NCBI RefSeq assembly: GCF_900659615.1
Contig: NZ_CAACUY010000009.1
Span: 1 to 64,000, forward strand
DNA from: Actinomadura fibrosa
GTDB taxonomy: Bacteria > Actinomycetota > Actinomycetes > Streptosporangiales > Streptosporangiaceae
Reading direction: 5' to 3'
Length of the DNA stretch: 64,000 nt
Part shown: positions 9,528-17,463 of the stretch, piece by piece
How the letters are laid out: each line of letters begins with the position of its first letter
Numbering within the stretch: the stretch's first letter is position 1
The notes under the pieces: model-generated
Database searches by the model: none
What the model was told of the DNA's origin: nothing
Seen by the model: the letters and a program-made list of their open reading frames with translations, nothing else
Position numbers and translations under genes: made by a program

Positions 9528-10207
9528 CCACGTTCGTGCTCGTCCACGGCGCCTGGCACGGCCCCTGGGCCTGGGACCGGGTCGTCCCGCTCCTGCACGC
9601 CGCCGGAGCGCGCACCGTCGTCCCCGACCTCTCGTCCGACGAGGGAACAGGGCTCGACGACCACGTCCACGAGGTGCTCGCCGCGATCGACACCGTCCAG
9701 GACGACCACCTCGTACTCGTCGCCCACAGCTACGCGGGCCTGGTCGTCCGGCAGGCGGCCGACTCCCGGCACACCGCGATCGACCACGTCGTCCTGGTGG
9801 ACGGGTGGGTCGGCGGCGACGGCGCCAGCATGTTCGGACTGGCCCCCCAGGGCTTCGCCGACGCGGTCCGCGCGGGAGCGAAGGGACAGAGCATCCCGGC
9901 GCCCCCGCCCGCCGCCTTCGGCATCGTCGACCCGGACGATGCCCAATGGCTCGCGGAACGGCTGCGTCCCCAGCCACTGGCCACCTTCACCGACTCCACC
10001 AAACTGACCGGAAACGTCGACAAGATTCCCGGGACGGGCATCTGCTGCCAACCGGAGACGTTCCCGTTCGCCCGGTTCGCCGAGGCGATCGGGTACCGGC
10101 GCCTCGCACTGGAGGGGCCGCACAACGTGATGCTGGCCCGTCCCAAGGAGCTCGCGGACATCCTCCTGGAGGTGGGCTCGTTCAAGAACGGGAAGCACGA
10201 AGCTTAG
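9524..10207 (+). CDS. Alpha/beta hydrolase (esterase, salicylate-esterase-like)
   Basis: 227 residues. The N-terminal FVLVHGAWHGPWAWDRV oxyanion-hole motif, the nucleophile elbow AHSYAGL (Ser near 67) and the C-terminal GPHNVMLARP catalytic His are all present. This arrangement is that of the plant methylesterase/EstC-like hydrolases, about 230-260 residues. Starts in an ATGA overlap with the monooxygenase stop, so the two are translationally coupled and probably act on the same substrate (ester formation by a Baeyer-Villiger-type step followed by hydrolysis is one possibility, an inference). Confidence 0.85.
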   Translation: MTTFVLVHGAWHGPWAWDRVVPLLHAAGARTVVPDLSSDEGTGLDDHVHEVLAAIDTVQDDHLVLVAHSYAGLVVRQAADSRHTAIDHVVLVDGWVGGDGASMFGLAPQGFADAVRAGAKGQSIPAPPPAAFGIVDPDDAQWLAERLRPQPLATFTDSTKLTGNVDKIPGTGICCQPETFPFARFAEAIGYRRLALEGPHNVMLARPKELADILLEVGSFKNGKHEA

Positions 10208-10216
10208 AGTGATGAA

Positions 10217-10900
10217 GTGGAACAGCGGACGTACAACCAGTACTGCGCGACCGCGCGCACCCTCGACATCGTCGGCGAACGCTGGACGCTCCTCCTGATC
10301 CGGGAGCTGCTCACCGGCCCCAAACGGTTCGGCGACCTGCAGAACAGCCTGCGCGGGCTCGGCACCGGCCTGCTGTCCGCGCGGCTGAAGCACCTGGAAC
10401 GCGAGGGGCTCGCCCGCAAGGTGACACTCCCGCCCCCCGCCCGCACCCCCGCCTACGCGCTCACCGAAGCGGGCGAGGAACTCGGCCCGGCAGTGCTCGC
10501 ACTGGCCCGATGGGGCCTGAAATGGGCCTTGGGCGACCGTCGCGAAGGAGAGACGTTCCACCCAGGCTGGGCCGTGCTGGGCCTACGGACATGCTTCGTC
10601 CCCGAAGCGGCCTCGGGCCTACGCGCGGTCTACGAGTGGCGTATCGACGACGAGGTCTTCCACGCCCGCGTGGACGACGGAACCCTGGAGATGAGCCACG
10701 GCCCCGCCCAGCACCCGGACGCGACCATCACCACCAGCGAGGACGCCCTTCTCGCCATCGCCGCCGGACGCGCGTCCCTCACCACCGCGATCGAGAACGG
10801 AACCGCGTCCGCGTCCGGCGACGGCGAGGCCCTGCGCAGGCTGAGCACCCTCTTCCGCGTCCCCTCGCCGAAGTCGCGGACGGCCCAGCTCACCCACTGA
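10217..10900 (+). CDS. HxlR-type winged-helix regulator fused to an SCP2-like domain
   Basis: 227 residues. Residues 1-95 form an HxlR domain (YCATARTLDIVGERWTLLLIRELL, then FGDLQNSLRGLGTGLLSARLKHLEREGLA). Residues about 110-215 look like a sterol-carrier-protein-2 lipid-binding domain (AVYEWRIDDEVFHARVDDG, then PDATITTSEDALLAIAAGR). This fusion is common in actinomycetes and suggests a hydrophobic ligand. Start is GTG 10217, nine bases after the hydrolase stop. As last gene of the operon it probably controls the two upstream enzymes. A long hairpin terminator follows at once. Confidence 0.85.
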   Translation: MEQRTYNQYCATARTLDIVGERWTLLLIRELLTGPKRFGDLQNSLRGLGTGLLSARLKHLEREGLARKVTLPPPARTPAYALTEAGEELGPAVLALARWGLKWALGDRREGETFHPGWAVLGLRTCFVPEAASGLRAVYEWRIDDEVFHARVDDGTLEMSHGPAQHPDATITTSEDALLAIAAGRASLTTAIENGTASASGDGEALRRLSTLFRVPSPKSRTAQLTH

Positions 10901-10909
10901 GCCCGAAAC

Positions 10910-10973
10910 GTCGAGCAGGGCCAGGGACACGCCACCGGTTCCCACCGATATCGCGTCTCTGGCCCTGCTCGAC
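10910..10973. terminator. Long hairpin (19-bp arms) after the HxlR gene
   Basis: The arm at 10910-10928 (GTCGAGCAGGGCCAGGGAC) is repeated inverted at 10955-10973 with 18 of 19 bases matching; the loop is 26 bases. It begins 10 bases after the HxlR stop and also faces the 3' end of the convergent gene at 11032, so it may stop transcription from both sides. There is no T run, as is usual in these genomes. Confidence 0.75.
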
Positions 10974-11031
10974 CTGGTCTCCTGGCGGATGCCAGGCTCG
11001 ACGGCACCGCTCGTCCGGCGCCGTCCGGGAC

Positions 11032-11307
11032 CTACCGCGTCCCGGCGCCGCGCCGCTTGAACGCGGCGACCGCGCCGACCCCGATCGCGGCGAGCCCGAT
11101 CTGGAAGACCAGTTCGATCCAGTCGATGCCATCGGTGGTGGCCACGCCCACCTTCTGCGCGATGGCCGTACCGATCAGCGCCGCGACGATGCCGATACCG
11201 ATGGTCAGGAGCACACCGATCGGCTGCCGGCCCGGCAGTACCAGCCGGCCGAGCGCTCCGATGATCGCTCCGATGACGATCGCGGCGATGATGCCTGAGA
11301 TGGTCAC
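11032..11307 (-). CDS. GlsB/YeaQ/YmgE (transglycosylase-associated) membrane protein
   Basis: 91 residues with three hydrophobic helices: ISGIIAAIVIGAIIGALGRLVLPG, then GVLLTIGIGIVAALIGTAIA, then a third around 65-80. The GALGRLVLPGRQPIG motif is the family signature. The family is small, membrane-embedded and often stress-induced; no biochemical role is firmly known. GTG 11307 is supported by a GGAGGGCGAGGAC region just upstream. Confidence 0.85.
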   Translation of the reverse strand: MTISGIIAAIVIGAIIGALGRLVLPGRQPIGVLLTIGIGIVAALIGTAIAQKVGVATTDGIDWIELVFQIGLAAIGVGAVAAFKRRGAGTR

Positions 11308-11495
11308 GTCCTCGCCCTCCCATGAGACGGTCCTGGGTACGCCCCTTGTGCCCATCCCACGGCAAATGTCACATCCGGCCGAGCACTGATTTTCGCCCTG
11401 CCGAACTCGCCGTCCCGGTGGTCGATTCAGGCCGAACACCGCATAATCCCCGCAATCCCAAGCTTTACCCATCCTTGTCCGAAAAGGTCGCCTCG

Positions 11496-12119
11496 ATGCG
11501 CGAGTACAGACCCCCGGCCGCCCCGACGCCGCCCCCGTCCACCGAATGGCAACCCCACCTCACCACCCCCGACCTCGCCCACCCGGGACGGCGGCTCGCC
11601 GCCCGCCTCATCGACACCCTCACCCTGATCGCGATGACGGTCACCCCGCTGCTCATCGTCATCCCCCTGGCCGCCCCGGGCGGCGGCTCCAAGGTCCCGC
11701 CCGCCGCCGTCGCCGCGGCCGCGATCACCGCGTTCGCGCTCTTCTACCTGTACGAGGCCGTCCAGCTCGCCATCTGGGGCCGCACCCTGGGCATGTGCCT
11801 CCTCAAGATGCGCGTCGCGTCCGCCACCGCCCCCGAGGACCCCCTCACCCCGTCCCGCGCCTTCGGCCGCGCGGCAAGCTACCCGGTCTTCTTCACCGTG
11901 ATCGGCACACTTCCCCTGCTCGGTCTCATCAGCCTCGCCAACTCCCTGTGGCTCCTCTGGGACCGCCCTCTGCGCCAATGCCTCCACGACAAGATGGCGG
12001 GCACCCTCGTCCTGAACGACCCGTCCGGCACCGACCGTCCCCGGCACGCGCTCCTGGTCACCGGCACCCTCGCGATCCTTTTGATCTCGGGCACTGTCCT
12101 GACCGCAACCCTCCGCTGA
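11496..12119 (+). CDS. RDD-family membrane protein
   Basis: 207 residues. After a proline-rich N-terminus comes the RDD core: GRRLAARLIDTLTLIAM (the Arg and Asp of the name), a second helix with FALFYLYEAVQLAIWGRTLGMCLLKMRVA, and the C-terminal WDRPLRQCLHDKMAGTLVL. Four hydrophobic segments are visible, the last at the extreme C-terminus. RDD proteins are of uncertain function, some acting as ion antiporters. The downstream beta-helix gene ends three bases from its stop on the other strand. Confidence 0.85.
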   Translation: MREYRPPAAPTPPPSTEWQPHLTTPDLAHPGRRLAARLIDTLTLIAMTVTPLLIVIPLAAPGGGSKVPPAAVAAAAITAFALFYLYEAVQLAIWGRTLGMCLLKMRVASATAPEDPLTPSRAFGRAASYPVFFTVIGTLPLLGLISLANSLWLLWDRPLRQCLHDKMAGTLVLNDPSGTDRPRHALLVTGTLAILLISGTVLTATLR

Positions 12120-12122
12120 CGC

Positions 12123-13355
12123 TCAGCCGACCGCCAGCTTCCAGTCGTCGGCCCCGTACCGGCTGATGATCTTGTCCTTCTGCTGCTGGAGGAGCCGCGT
12201 CCCGCCGAGCGGCGCGAACGGCGCGACGACCTTGATGTTCGACGTCCCGGACGCGGCATAGATCGCCGGCGTGGCCGCCGGCGTGAAACCGCGCTGCGCC
12301 TTGAACCCGGGAAACTGGCACCCGCTGAACAGCAGATCGCTCGCGCTCCCCCGCACGAACACCTGCCCCTTGTCAACGGGCGACCGCTTCGCCCCGGCCG
12401 GGTTCACGGCATTGTTGAAGAACACCATCTTGTCGAACACCATGCCATGGCCACCCGTGACGAGCAGCGCGGCCCCCTGACACGCCGTGGACTTGTTCCG
12501 TCCCGCACAATCAAGGATCGTGCCCGTAAAAACAAGCCCGCCATTGGACCCATCGATACGAACCCCTGTGGCCTTCTCCGGCGTGATGAACAACGGCCCG
12601 ACCTGACTACGGCTCATGTGCGAGAACCAGACGTAGAACTTCTCGGCGCCCAACTGCCTGCTGGACAGATACCCACCGTTCTGCCAGTAGTAATTATCAC
12701 TGCCGGCCAGCTTGAACTGGTGGTCGGTGCCGTTGTTGCAGTACATCCGATCGATGCGGACCCGCAGGTGCCGCGCGTGCATCACGGTCGCGAAGCCCAC
12801 CCACGCCACGTCCTGGTAGGTCGCGTCGTTGATGATCGGCCCGCCCCCCAGATCCCCGACCGGCACCTGGAAGTGCACGCCCCCCTTGGACGCCCGGAAC
12901 TGGATCCCGCTGATCCACACGTTCTTCACACCGGACGCCGGCACCTCGAACAGCGCCGCCCCGCCCACGTTCACGATGCACTGCGGCCCCGCCCCGGCGA
13001 ACTCGCGCTCCCCCGTCCCCAGGGAACCCACCAGCCGGAAACCGTCGTAGAACTTCCGCGGCCCCGAAAAGGAGTGCGACCGATTGGACAGCAGGATCGC
13101 CGGAGGCAGCTTCTGCTTCGCCGCATACGTCATCGCCGCGGTCAGCTTGGCATTGTCATCCGCCCCCGCGAACGCGTCCAGCGGAACACCGTACGTCGCC
13201 TCATGCACGCGCAACCGCGCCTGGAGATCATCGAGATCGGACTTCGCCGGCGTCCCGCCGGCGTTCGGCAGCGTGTACGGAAATCCCCCCACGGGCGAGA
13301 CCCCTTTCAGATCACGCGCCCCAGGCCGCCGACCGATTCGGCCACCCGGACTCAT
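12123..13355 (-). CDS. Right-handed beta-helix (pectate-lyase-like) protein
   Basis: 410 residues. The N-terminal part has the pattern of tailspike or pectate-lyase-3 proteins (PLDAFAGADDNAKLTAAMTYAA, about 58-80), followed by repeating short beta segments with stacked Gly, Asn and Val (VNVGGAALFEVPASGVKNVWISGIQFRASKGG; VFTGTILDCAG; MVFFNNAVN; LLFSGCQFPG) expected for a parallel beta-helix. No signal peptide is evident. A carbohydrate-binding or lyase role is possible, but no catalytic residues can be assigned. ATG 13355 has only a weak GGGGA upstream; an ATG 16 codons earlier is possible. Confidence 0.6.
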   Translation of the reverse strand: MSPGGRIGRRPGARDLKGVSPVGGFPYTLPNAGGTPAKSDLDDLQARLRVHEATYGVPLDAFAGADDNAKLTAAMTYAAKQKLPPAILLSNRSHSFSGPRKFYDGFRLVGSLGTGEREFAGAGPQCIVNVGGAALFEVPASGVKNVWISGIQFRASKGGVHFQVPVGDLGGGPIINDATYQDVAWVGFATVMHARHLRVRIDRMYCNNGTDHQFKLAGSDNYYWQNGGYLSSRQLGAEKFYVWFSHMSRSQVGPLFITPEKATGVRIDGSNGGLVFTGTILDCAGRNKSTACQGAALLVTGGHGMVFDKMVFFNNAVNPAGAKRSPVDKGQVFVRGSASDLLFSGCQFPGFKAQRGFTPAATPAIYAASGTSNIKVVAPFAPLGGTRLLQQQKDKIISRYGADDWKLAVG

Positions 13356-13599
13356 CGCCGATCCCCGCCGCGCCGTCCACCGAAACTCGCCCGAACAACA
13401 CACTCACGCCCCCGATGGGGACACCAACCCCACAAGCCACCCCACCCGAGCGGACCACGCCCCGTCCGCCCGCACCCCACACGCCGCCCAACCACAACCT
13501 GCCACGCCCGGCGACCCCCACGTCCACCTGCGGCCGACCCCCCACCCGATATCGCCGCGCGAGCCCCCCGTCCCGTCGACTACGATGCGGGACGAGCCC

Positions 13600-13672
13600 G
13601 CCGGCGTAGCTCAATTGGCAGAGCATCTGTCTTGTAAACAGAAGGTTAGGGGTTCAAGTCCCCTCGCCGGCT
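13600..13672 (+). tRNA. tRNA-Thr (anticodon TGT)
   Basis: A 73-base cloverleaf: acceptor GCCGGCG/CGCCGGC pairs over seven bases, the anticodon stem TCTGT/ACAGA encloses loop CTTGTAA (anticodon TGT, reading ACA), and the T arm AGGGG-TTCAAGT-CCCCT is perfect. CCA is not encoded. Its 3' half serves as attachment site for an integrative element (see the repeat at 17379). Confidence 0.95.
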
Positions 13673-13674
13673 CC
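13631..13674 (+). repeat. Attachment site copy 1 (within tRNA-Thr)
   Basis: 44 bases from the anticodon loop to just past the discriminator base are identical to 17379-17422. A direct repeat starting inside a tRNA gene and ending at its 3' end is the standard trace of tyrosine-recombinase integration; the intact tRNA marks this as the chromosomal side. Confidence 0.9.
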
Positions 13675-13682
13675 CATGAGAA

Positions 13683-13711
13683 AGGCCCCTTGCGACCACC
13701 GCCAGGGGCCT
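13683..13711 (+). terminator. Terminator hairpin behind tRNA-Thr
   Basis: AGGCCCCT at 13683-13690 and AGGGGCCT at 13704-13711 form an 8-bp stem with a 13-base loop, eleven bases after the tRNA. It would end the tRNA transcript. Confidence 0.6.
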
Positions 13712-14392
13712 CCTCACTAACAGCAGGCGCGCACCCCGCAGCGCGATAGCCGGGGTCAGCATGCCTGACCCGCACCGCCACCCGCACACCAAGAGCAGCA
13801 TGGTCGGCGGACATGCCGAAGATCATGCAGCCCGCCCACGCGGCGAGAGCTTCGACACAGCTCCCCTTGCTGCGCTCTTAAATCACAACGGCCACAAGCG
13901 ACGAGACCGCGTCCGGACGAACAGGCTCACCCCATCCCGTAGCGAACACGCGCCCGTCCGCCGCACCCTTCTACAACTCCCCCGCCGAGAGTTTGTCGGC
14001 GAACTGGCACTTCTGACGAGCCTTGACCACACCGACCGTGCCGGAGTCGATGCTGACGATGCCGGACCGGCCGCTCTTGGCCGTCCCCTCGATCCGCTCC
14101 CCCACGACGAACGCGACCGAGCCCTTGCGTGAGCCGAGGCGCCACCGAGGTCGGCCTCTCGCCACCCCAGGGCGAACTATTTCCCGCGACGGGCGTTCGT
14201 GTACGGAGCCACGTGGAAGAACGCCGACAGCCGACGCCCCGCAGCAGCGATGAGGAAGGCTCGGAGCTGCTCGGGCGTCCAGACCTTCCCCGGCTCATAG
14301 CGGTAGAGCCGAGGCCGCTTCGCCCCCTCCGCAAGACTGGACGCAGTCAGTTCATCAACTTGGACGGCATCACCGAACGCCCTCCGAAGCAC
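13691..14392 (-). pseudogene. Decayed tyrosine recombinase (integrase), copy A
   Basis: Reading leftward from 14392, one frame gives MLRRAFGDAVQVDELTASS and then WTPEQLRAFLIAAAGRRLSAFFHVAPYTNARRGK, the standard middle of actinomycete integrases including the first catalytic Arg (ARRGK). After frame breaks the reading resumes around 14135-13980 as GTAKSGRSGIVSIDSGTVGVVKARQ, ending at a stop near 13975. The C-terminal part with the nucleophile Tyr is missing or unreadable, and the N-terminal SAM-like domain is absent. It sits directly beside the att site in the tRNA, where the integrase of such an element belongs. The block from about 13745 to 14100 is similar at DNA level to 17560-17930. Confidence 0.75.
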
Positions 14393-14409
14393 CGAGTGAA
14401 CATGCGCGA

Positions 14410-15612
14410 TTACGCGCCCACCCTGTCGGCGAGTTCTCGCAGGTCAGGGGACGGCGGGTCCTGCATGGTCAGCAAGTCGGACACGATCTGCCGCGTGATC
14501 CGGTGGTTCCGTATCTGCTCCGGCGTGATCGACTCGGCTTCCAGCAGCGCGGCAACGGCCTCGTCGACCTGGCGACGCTGAGCGTGCGCACGCGCCAAGT
14601 CGACATTGAGCCGCGCGCGGCGCTCCCCAGACAGGGCGGACGTGTCCACGTCCGTCCCGACCCGGAGGGCGTGCCCGGCGTCGCCCAGCTCTACCGCGAC
14701 CGCGACCTCATGAAGGACGACGTTGGCCGGTCCGAACTCGGTGTTGTAGTCGTTGCGCCCGTCCCCGAGCCGTTCGGCGACCTCCCGAGCCCGAGTCAGA
14801 TGCGCATACGCCACGCTCGCCTGATTGAGCCGGGACGCGGCGACAGCCCGTTGCAGGGTCAGCCCACCCCACAGCGACATCGCCTCAGGCTTGCCCTGGT
14901 CGACCATGAACCACAGCGCCTCAGACGCCGTCCGCGCGTTCTCCTCGACCTGGTCGAAGTGCCGGGCGCCGAGGAAGACGAAGCCGAGCCGGAAGGCGCC
15001 GGCCGCCATCATCAGCGGGTCGCCCGCTCGCTCCGCGGCGACGATCGCGCGGTCCGCCGCGATCCAGGCGGCCTCCGGTTCGCCGAGCTTGGCCAGCGCG
15101 GCCGAGCACGCTTGGTAGGTCACCGCCAGCAGGTCGAACAACTCCGCCCGCTGCTCCTCCGGTGCTGACCGAACCGCGGTCTCCAGCGCCGGGACCAGAC
15201 CGCGAAGCAGGTCGGCCAGCTCCACGTACTGACTCTCGTGGGTCAGCTCCCAGGCCCGATCAACTCGCGGCTTGATCTCCGACGTGGCAGGGACGGGCGC
15301 CGAGTGCAGCATGGCCCGAAGCGAGTGGGCACCCGACAGCACCAGCCGAAGCCCAGCCGAGCCCGGCAACTCCTCTGTCGTCGCCGCGACTACCGGAGCT
15401 TCGGCCGCCAACTCCGACAGGGGAAGCTCTAGTACCTCGGCGACTTTCTCCAAGACCGACATCCGGTCGACCTTGCGCACGCCCCTCTCCACCTGAGAGA
15501 CCCAGGCCACCGACCGATCGACCTGCCGCGCCAGCTCAGGCTGAGACAGCCCGCGCCGCTTGCGCTCCTGAGCGATGCGCCGTCCGAGCGCCCGCTGATA
15601 CTCGGTACTCAC
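14410..15612 (-). CDS. XRE-family regulator with TPR-like C-terminus
   Basis: 400 residues. Residues 8-68 form an XRE helix-turn-helix (LGRRIAQERKRRGLSQPELARQ, then SVAWVSQVERGVRKVDR). The rest is a run of paired helices resembling tetratricopeptide repeats (for instance AELFDLLAVTYQACSAALAKLGE and ADRAIVAAERAGDPLMMAAG). Proteins of this build occur on actinomycete mobile elements and beside DUF397 genes, and are thought to sense peptides or partners. ATG 15612 is 113 bases from the divergent ATPase start; it may control that gene. Its codon use is that of the host, unlike the ATPase. Confidence 0.85.
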   Translation of the reverse strand: MSTEYQRALGRRIAQERKRRGLSQPELARQVDRSVAWVSQVERGVRKVDRMSVLEKVAEVLELPLSELAAEAPVVAATTEELPGSAGLRLVLSGAHSLRAMLHSAPVPATSEIKPRVDRAWELTHESQYVELADLLRGLVPALETAVRSAPEEQRAELFDLLAVTYQACSAALAKLGEPEAAWIAADRAIVAAERAGDPLMMAAGAFRLGFVFLGARHFDQVEENARTASEALWFMVDQGKPEAMSLWGGLTLQRAVAASRLNQASVAYAHLTRAREVAERLGDGRNDYNTEFGPANVVLHEVAVAVELGDAGHALRVGTDVDTSALSGERRARLNVDLARAHAQRRQVDEAVAALLEAESITPEQIRNHRITRQIVSDLLTMQDPPSPDLRELADRVGA

Positions 15613-15725
15613 CCGACCGGCCCCTTGCCCACCTGGAGATCCAACCAGTCGACCTCCACCGAGGCGAGCAACGCGTCCCGGGCACCGAGGAAGCGCTCGA
15701 CATCATAGATGACCGCTTCCTCGAC

Positions 15726-17012
15726 ATGATTGCGGCAGACCGAGGGTCTTTCATGATTCTGCGCGGGCGGTCGGGTGCAGGGAAGTCTACCTTCTTGGGG
15801 ACCCTGGGTTTCTTTCGTGATGGTGTCGAAACAATCAGGATTGCCCCCAATGAAGATATGACTGAGGCCCTCCGCCTGGAGGCGGCTGCTCATCCTCGTG
15901 TTCTGGTGCTGGAGGGCAGAGAGGCGCTCGGTCAAGTGTCCCGGCAAGAGATTGAAGCAACCATGCACGCGGTCAACCAGTTTGTGCGCTCCGATGTCGG
16001 ATGTAAGACCCTTGTGGTGTGGCCAACTAACACTGACGATCTGACCGAACTTCTTGCTGCTTTGGGAACTTCCCTGGGGAGCGAAGCTCTCTTTGGCCCC
16101 TCAGACCCTGTTACCCGTTTCGAGGGGCCAGTCAAGAATGACTACGTCAGGATTGCTCAGCAAACTGTATCCAGTCTCAATGAAGGTGCATCTCTAGATG
16201 CGTTGGGCATCTCTGTCGACAAGGCTCAAAAACTCGCGGTAGAGTCCGAGACGATCGGAGGCTACCTCGCCAAGATTCGCCAAGCGTCCGTGCGTGCAAG
16301 CAATCGAGTGGAGAAGCTTCTCACCAAGGAACGCTATCGACTCTGGACTGTCGTCATCGCCGGAAACGATGTCGAAGGGGACGTTGCGGCGCTGACTCGC
16401 GGAGGTGAGTCCTACGCCGATATCGATCGGCTTGTGAATTCCACGGGTGCGAACGTCGTCAACGAGTTGAAGCAACATCCGGAACAAGTTGGGATACTGG
16501 GAACAGTTCTTGACGCGCGAGTAATTCATCTGGACATGGTTTGCATTCTCGCGGTGGCCCGCACATATGGAAATCCAGCGCTTCGCTCGGCGATGCAGGC
16601 AAAGGGTATGCAGGTCAGTTCTGACGTATCAGCTTCTCGGAGAATACGGGAGAGCGATCTTGGAATCCTCCTCGAAGGGAAGCCGCTTGGGACTCGCAAG
16701 CGCGGTCCCAAGCCGGGACAGAACACGAAAGATGCTTTCGCAAAGCTCGTGGAGATTTCGCGTACCAGCGATGGCCTCCTCAATGATGCACTCGGTCGTG
16801 CACTTGTTGCATCAGGACTGATCGAATCGTATGAGACAGAGCGCAATCTCGGTTCTGACCTTACTTATTATAGTGATGTTTACTGCATGAAGGCTGGCTC
16901 TCCGATCCGACTGGAGATGATGTGGAGAGCTAGAACGGGAAGGGCTACCATCGCCAACTATGTGCTCGGTAAATTGAGTAACTACGGCAAAGCGATCGGC
17001 CTGCTGGCATAG
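15726..17012 (+). CDS. P-loop ATPase of unknown function (mobile-element cargo)
   Basis: 428 residues from ATG 15726. Walker A is clear (GRSGAGKST, residues 14-22); a likely Walker B is RVLVLEG about 40 residues later. The middle is helical with no recognised domain. The last 50 residues contain Asp384 and, 13 residues on, the segment RLEMMWR followed by RATIANYVLGKLSNYGKAIG; an acidic residue, then E in a beta strand, then a helix is reminiscent of PD-(D/E)xK nucleases, but the lysine is absent, so this is only a suggestion. The frame stays open upstream with plausible coding character (EEALDIIDDRFLD just before the Met), so the true start may be a rare codon near 15638. G+C is near 54%, far below its neighbours, indicating recent acquisition. 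Confidence 0.7.
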   Translation: MIAADRGSFMILRGRSGAGKSTFLGTLGFFRDGVETIRIAPNEDMTEALRLEAAAHPRVLVLEGREALGQVSRQEIEATMHAVNQFVRSDVGCKTLVVWPTNTDDLTELLAALGTSLGSEALFGPSDPVTRFEGPVKNDYVRIAQQTVSSLNEGASLDALGISVDKAQKLAVESETIGGYLAKIRQASVRASNRVEKLLTKERYRLWTVVIAGNDVEGDVAALTRGGESYADIDRLVNSTGANVVNELKQHPEQVGILGTVLDARVIHLDMVCILAVARTYGNPALRSAMQAKGMQVSSDVSASRRIRESDLGILLEGKPLGTRKRGPKPGQNTKDAFAKLVEISRTSDGLLNDALGRALVASGLIESYETERNLGSDLTYYSDVYCMKAGSPIRLEMMWRARTGRATIANYVLGKLSNYGKAIGLLA

Positions 17013-17378
17013 ACAAGACGTCTGTTGGCTGTCCCATGTCACAACGACCCCCATGTACGCCGACAACCCTGGGCGCGACAAGCTGGCTCGCTTAAGGGAG
17101 ACGACAGCGGATGATCCCTCGAAAGCACAGTCAGTTAAGCGTGCGTGAAGCGGGGGCCTCGCGGCCCCCAGCCCCCCGCGAGCCGGAGGGCACGCCCGCG
17201 CGAAGCTGTCTGTCACACCGTCTCGCCGTTCGCGCGGGCGCACCCTCCGGGACGGGCGTGCGTGCTAACGGTGGCGCTAACAGCAGGGTTGGATGATCTT
17301 GGACGGGTGTGGACGTCCGGGAGGTTGCTGCGCTGGTCAGGGGACCTGTGGGGACTGTCCTGGACGTCGTCGATCTCC
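17013..17378. other. Intergenic region with two hairpins, between ATPase and att copy 2
   Basis: 366 bases without a convincing gene. It contains a perfect 7-bp hairpin GGGGGCC-TCGC-GGCCCCC at 17152-17169 and the 22-bp-arm inverted repeat at 17183-17250. G+C rises back from that of the ATPase to the host level across this stretch. Confidence 0.5.
17183..17250. repeat. Large inverted repeat, 22-bp arms
   Basis: Arms 17183-17204 and 17229-17250 pair at 20 of 22 bases (CCGGAGGG..CGCCCGCGCGAA), with a 24-base loop. It lies about 130 bases left of att copy 2 at the end of the mobile segment. Possible roles are a strong terminator for the ATPase, a recombinase accessory site or a transfer or replication hairpin. 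Confidence 0.65.
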
Positions 17379-17422
17379 CTTGTAAACAGAAGGTTAGGGG
17401 TTCAAGTCCCCTCGCCGGCTCC
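17379..17422 (+). repeat. Attachment site copy 2 (partial tRNA-Thr)
   Basis: 44 bases identical to 13631-13674, that is the 3' half of tRNA-Thr. The 5' half is absent, so this is not a tRNA gene. It marks the right junction of the 3.75-kb element that starts in the tRNA and at the same time the left junction of a second remnant to the right. Confidence 0.9.
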
Positions 17423-17428
17423 ACACCA

Positions 17429-17458
17429 AAGCCCCCTCCCGATCATGAAAGGGGGCTT
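17429..17458 (+). terminator. Hairpin following att copy 2
   Basis: AAGCCCCCT (17429-17437) pairs with AGGGGGCTT (17450-17458) over nine bases with a 12-base loop, followed by CTTGCT. The spacing after the att core mirrors the hairpin behind the intact tRNA, although the sequence differs. Confidence 0.55.
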
Positions 17459-17463
17459 CTTGC

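Noticed and set aside
12123..13355. Phage tailspike gene as part of a prophage
   Set aside because: The beta-helix pattern is suggestive, but no other phage structural gene is near and base composition equals the host's.
17336..17424. A second tRNA-Thr gene at 17379
   Set aside because: Only the 3' half from the anticodon loop onward is present; no acceptor 5' strand or D arm can be formed from the upstream sequence.
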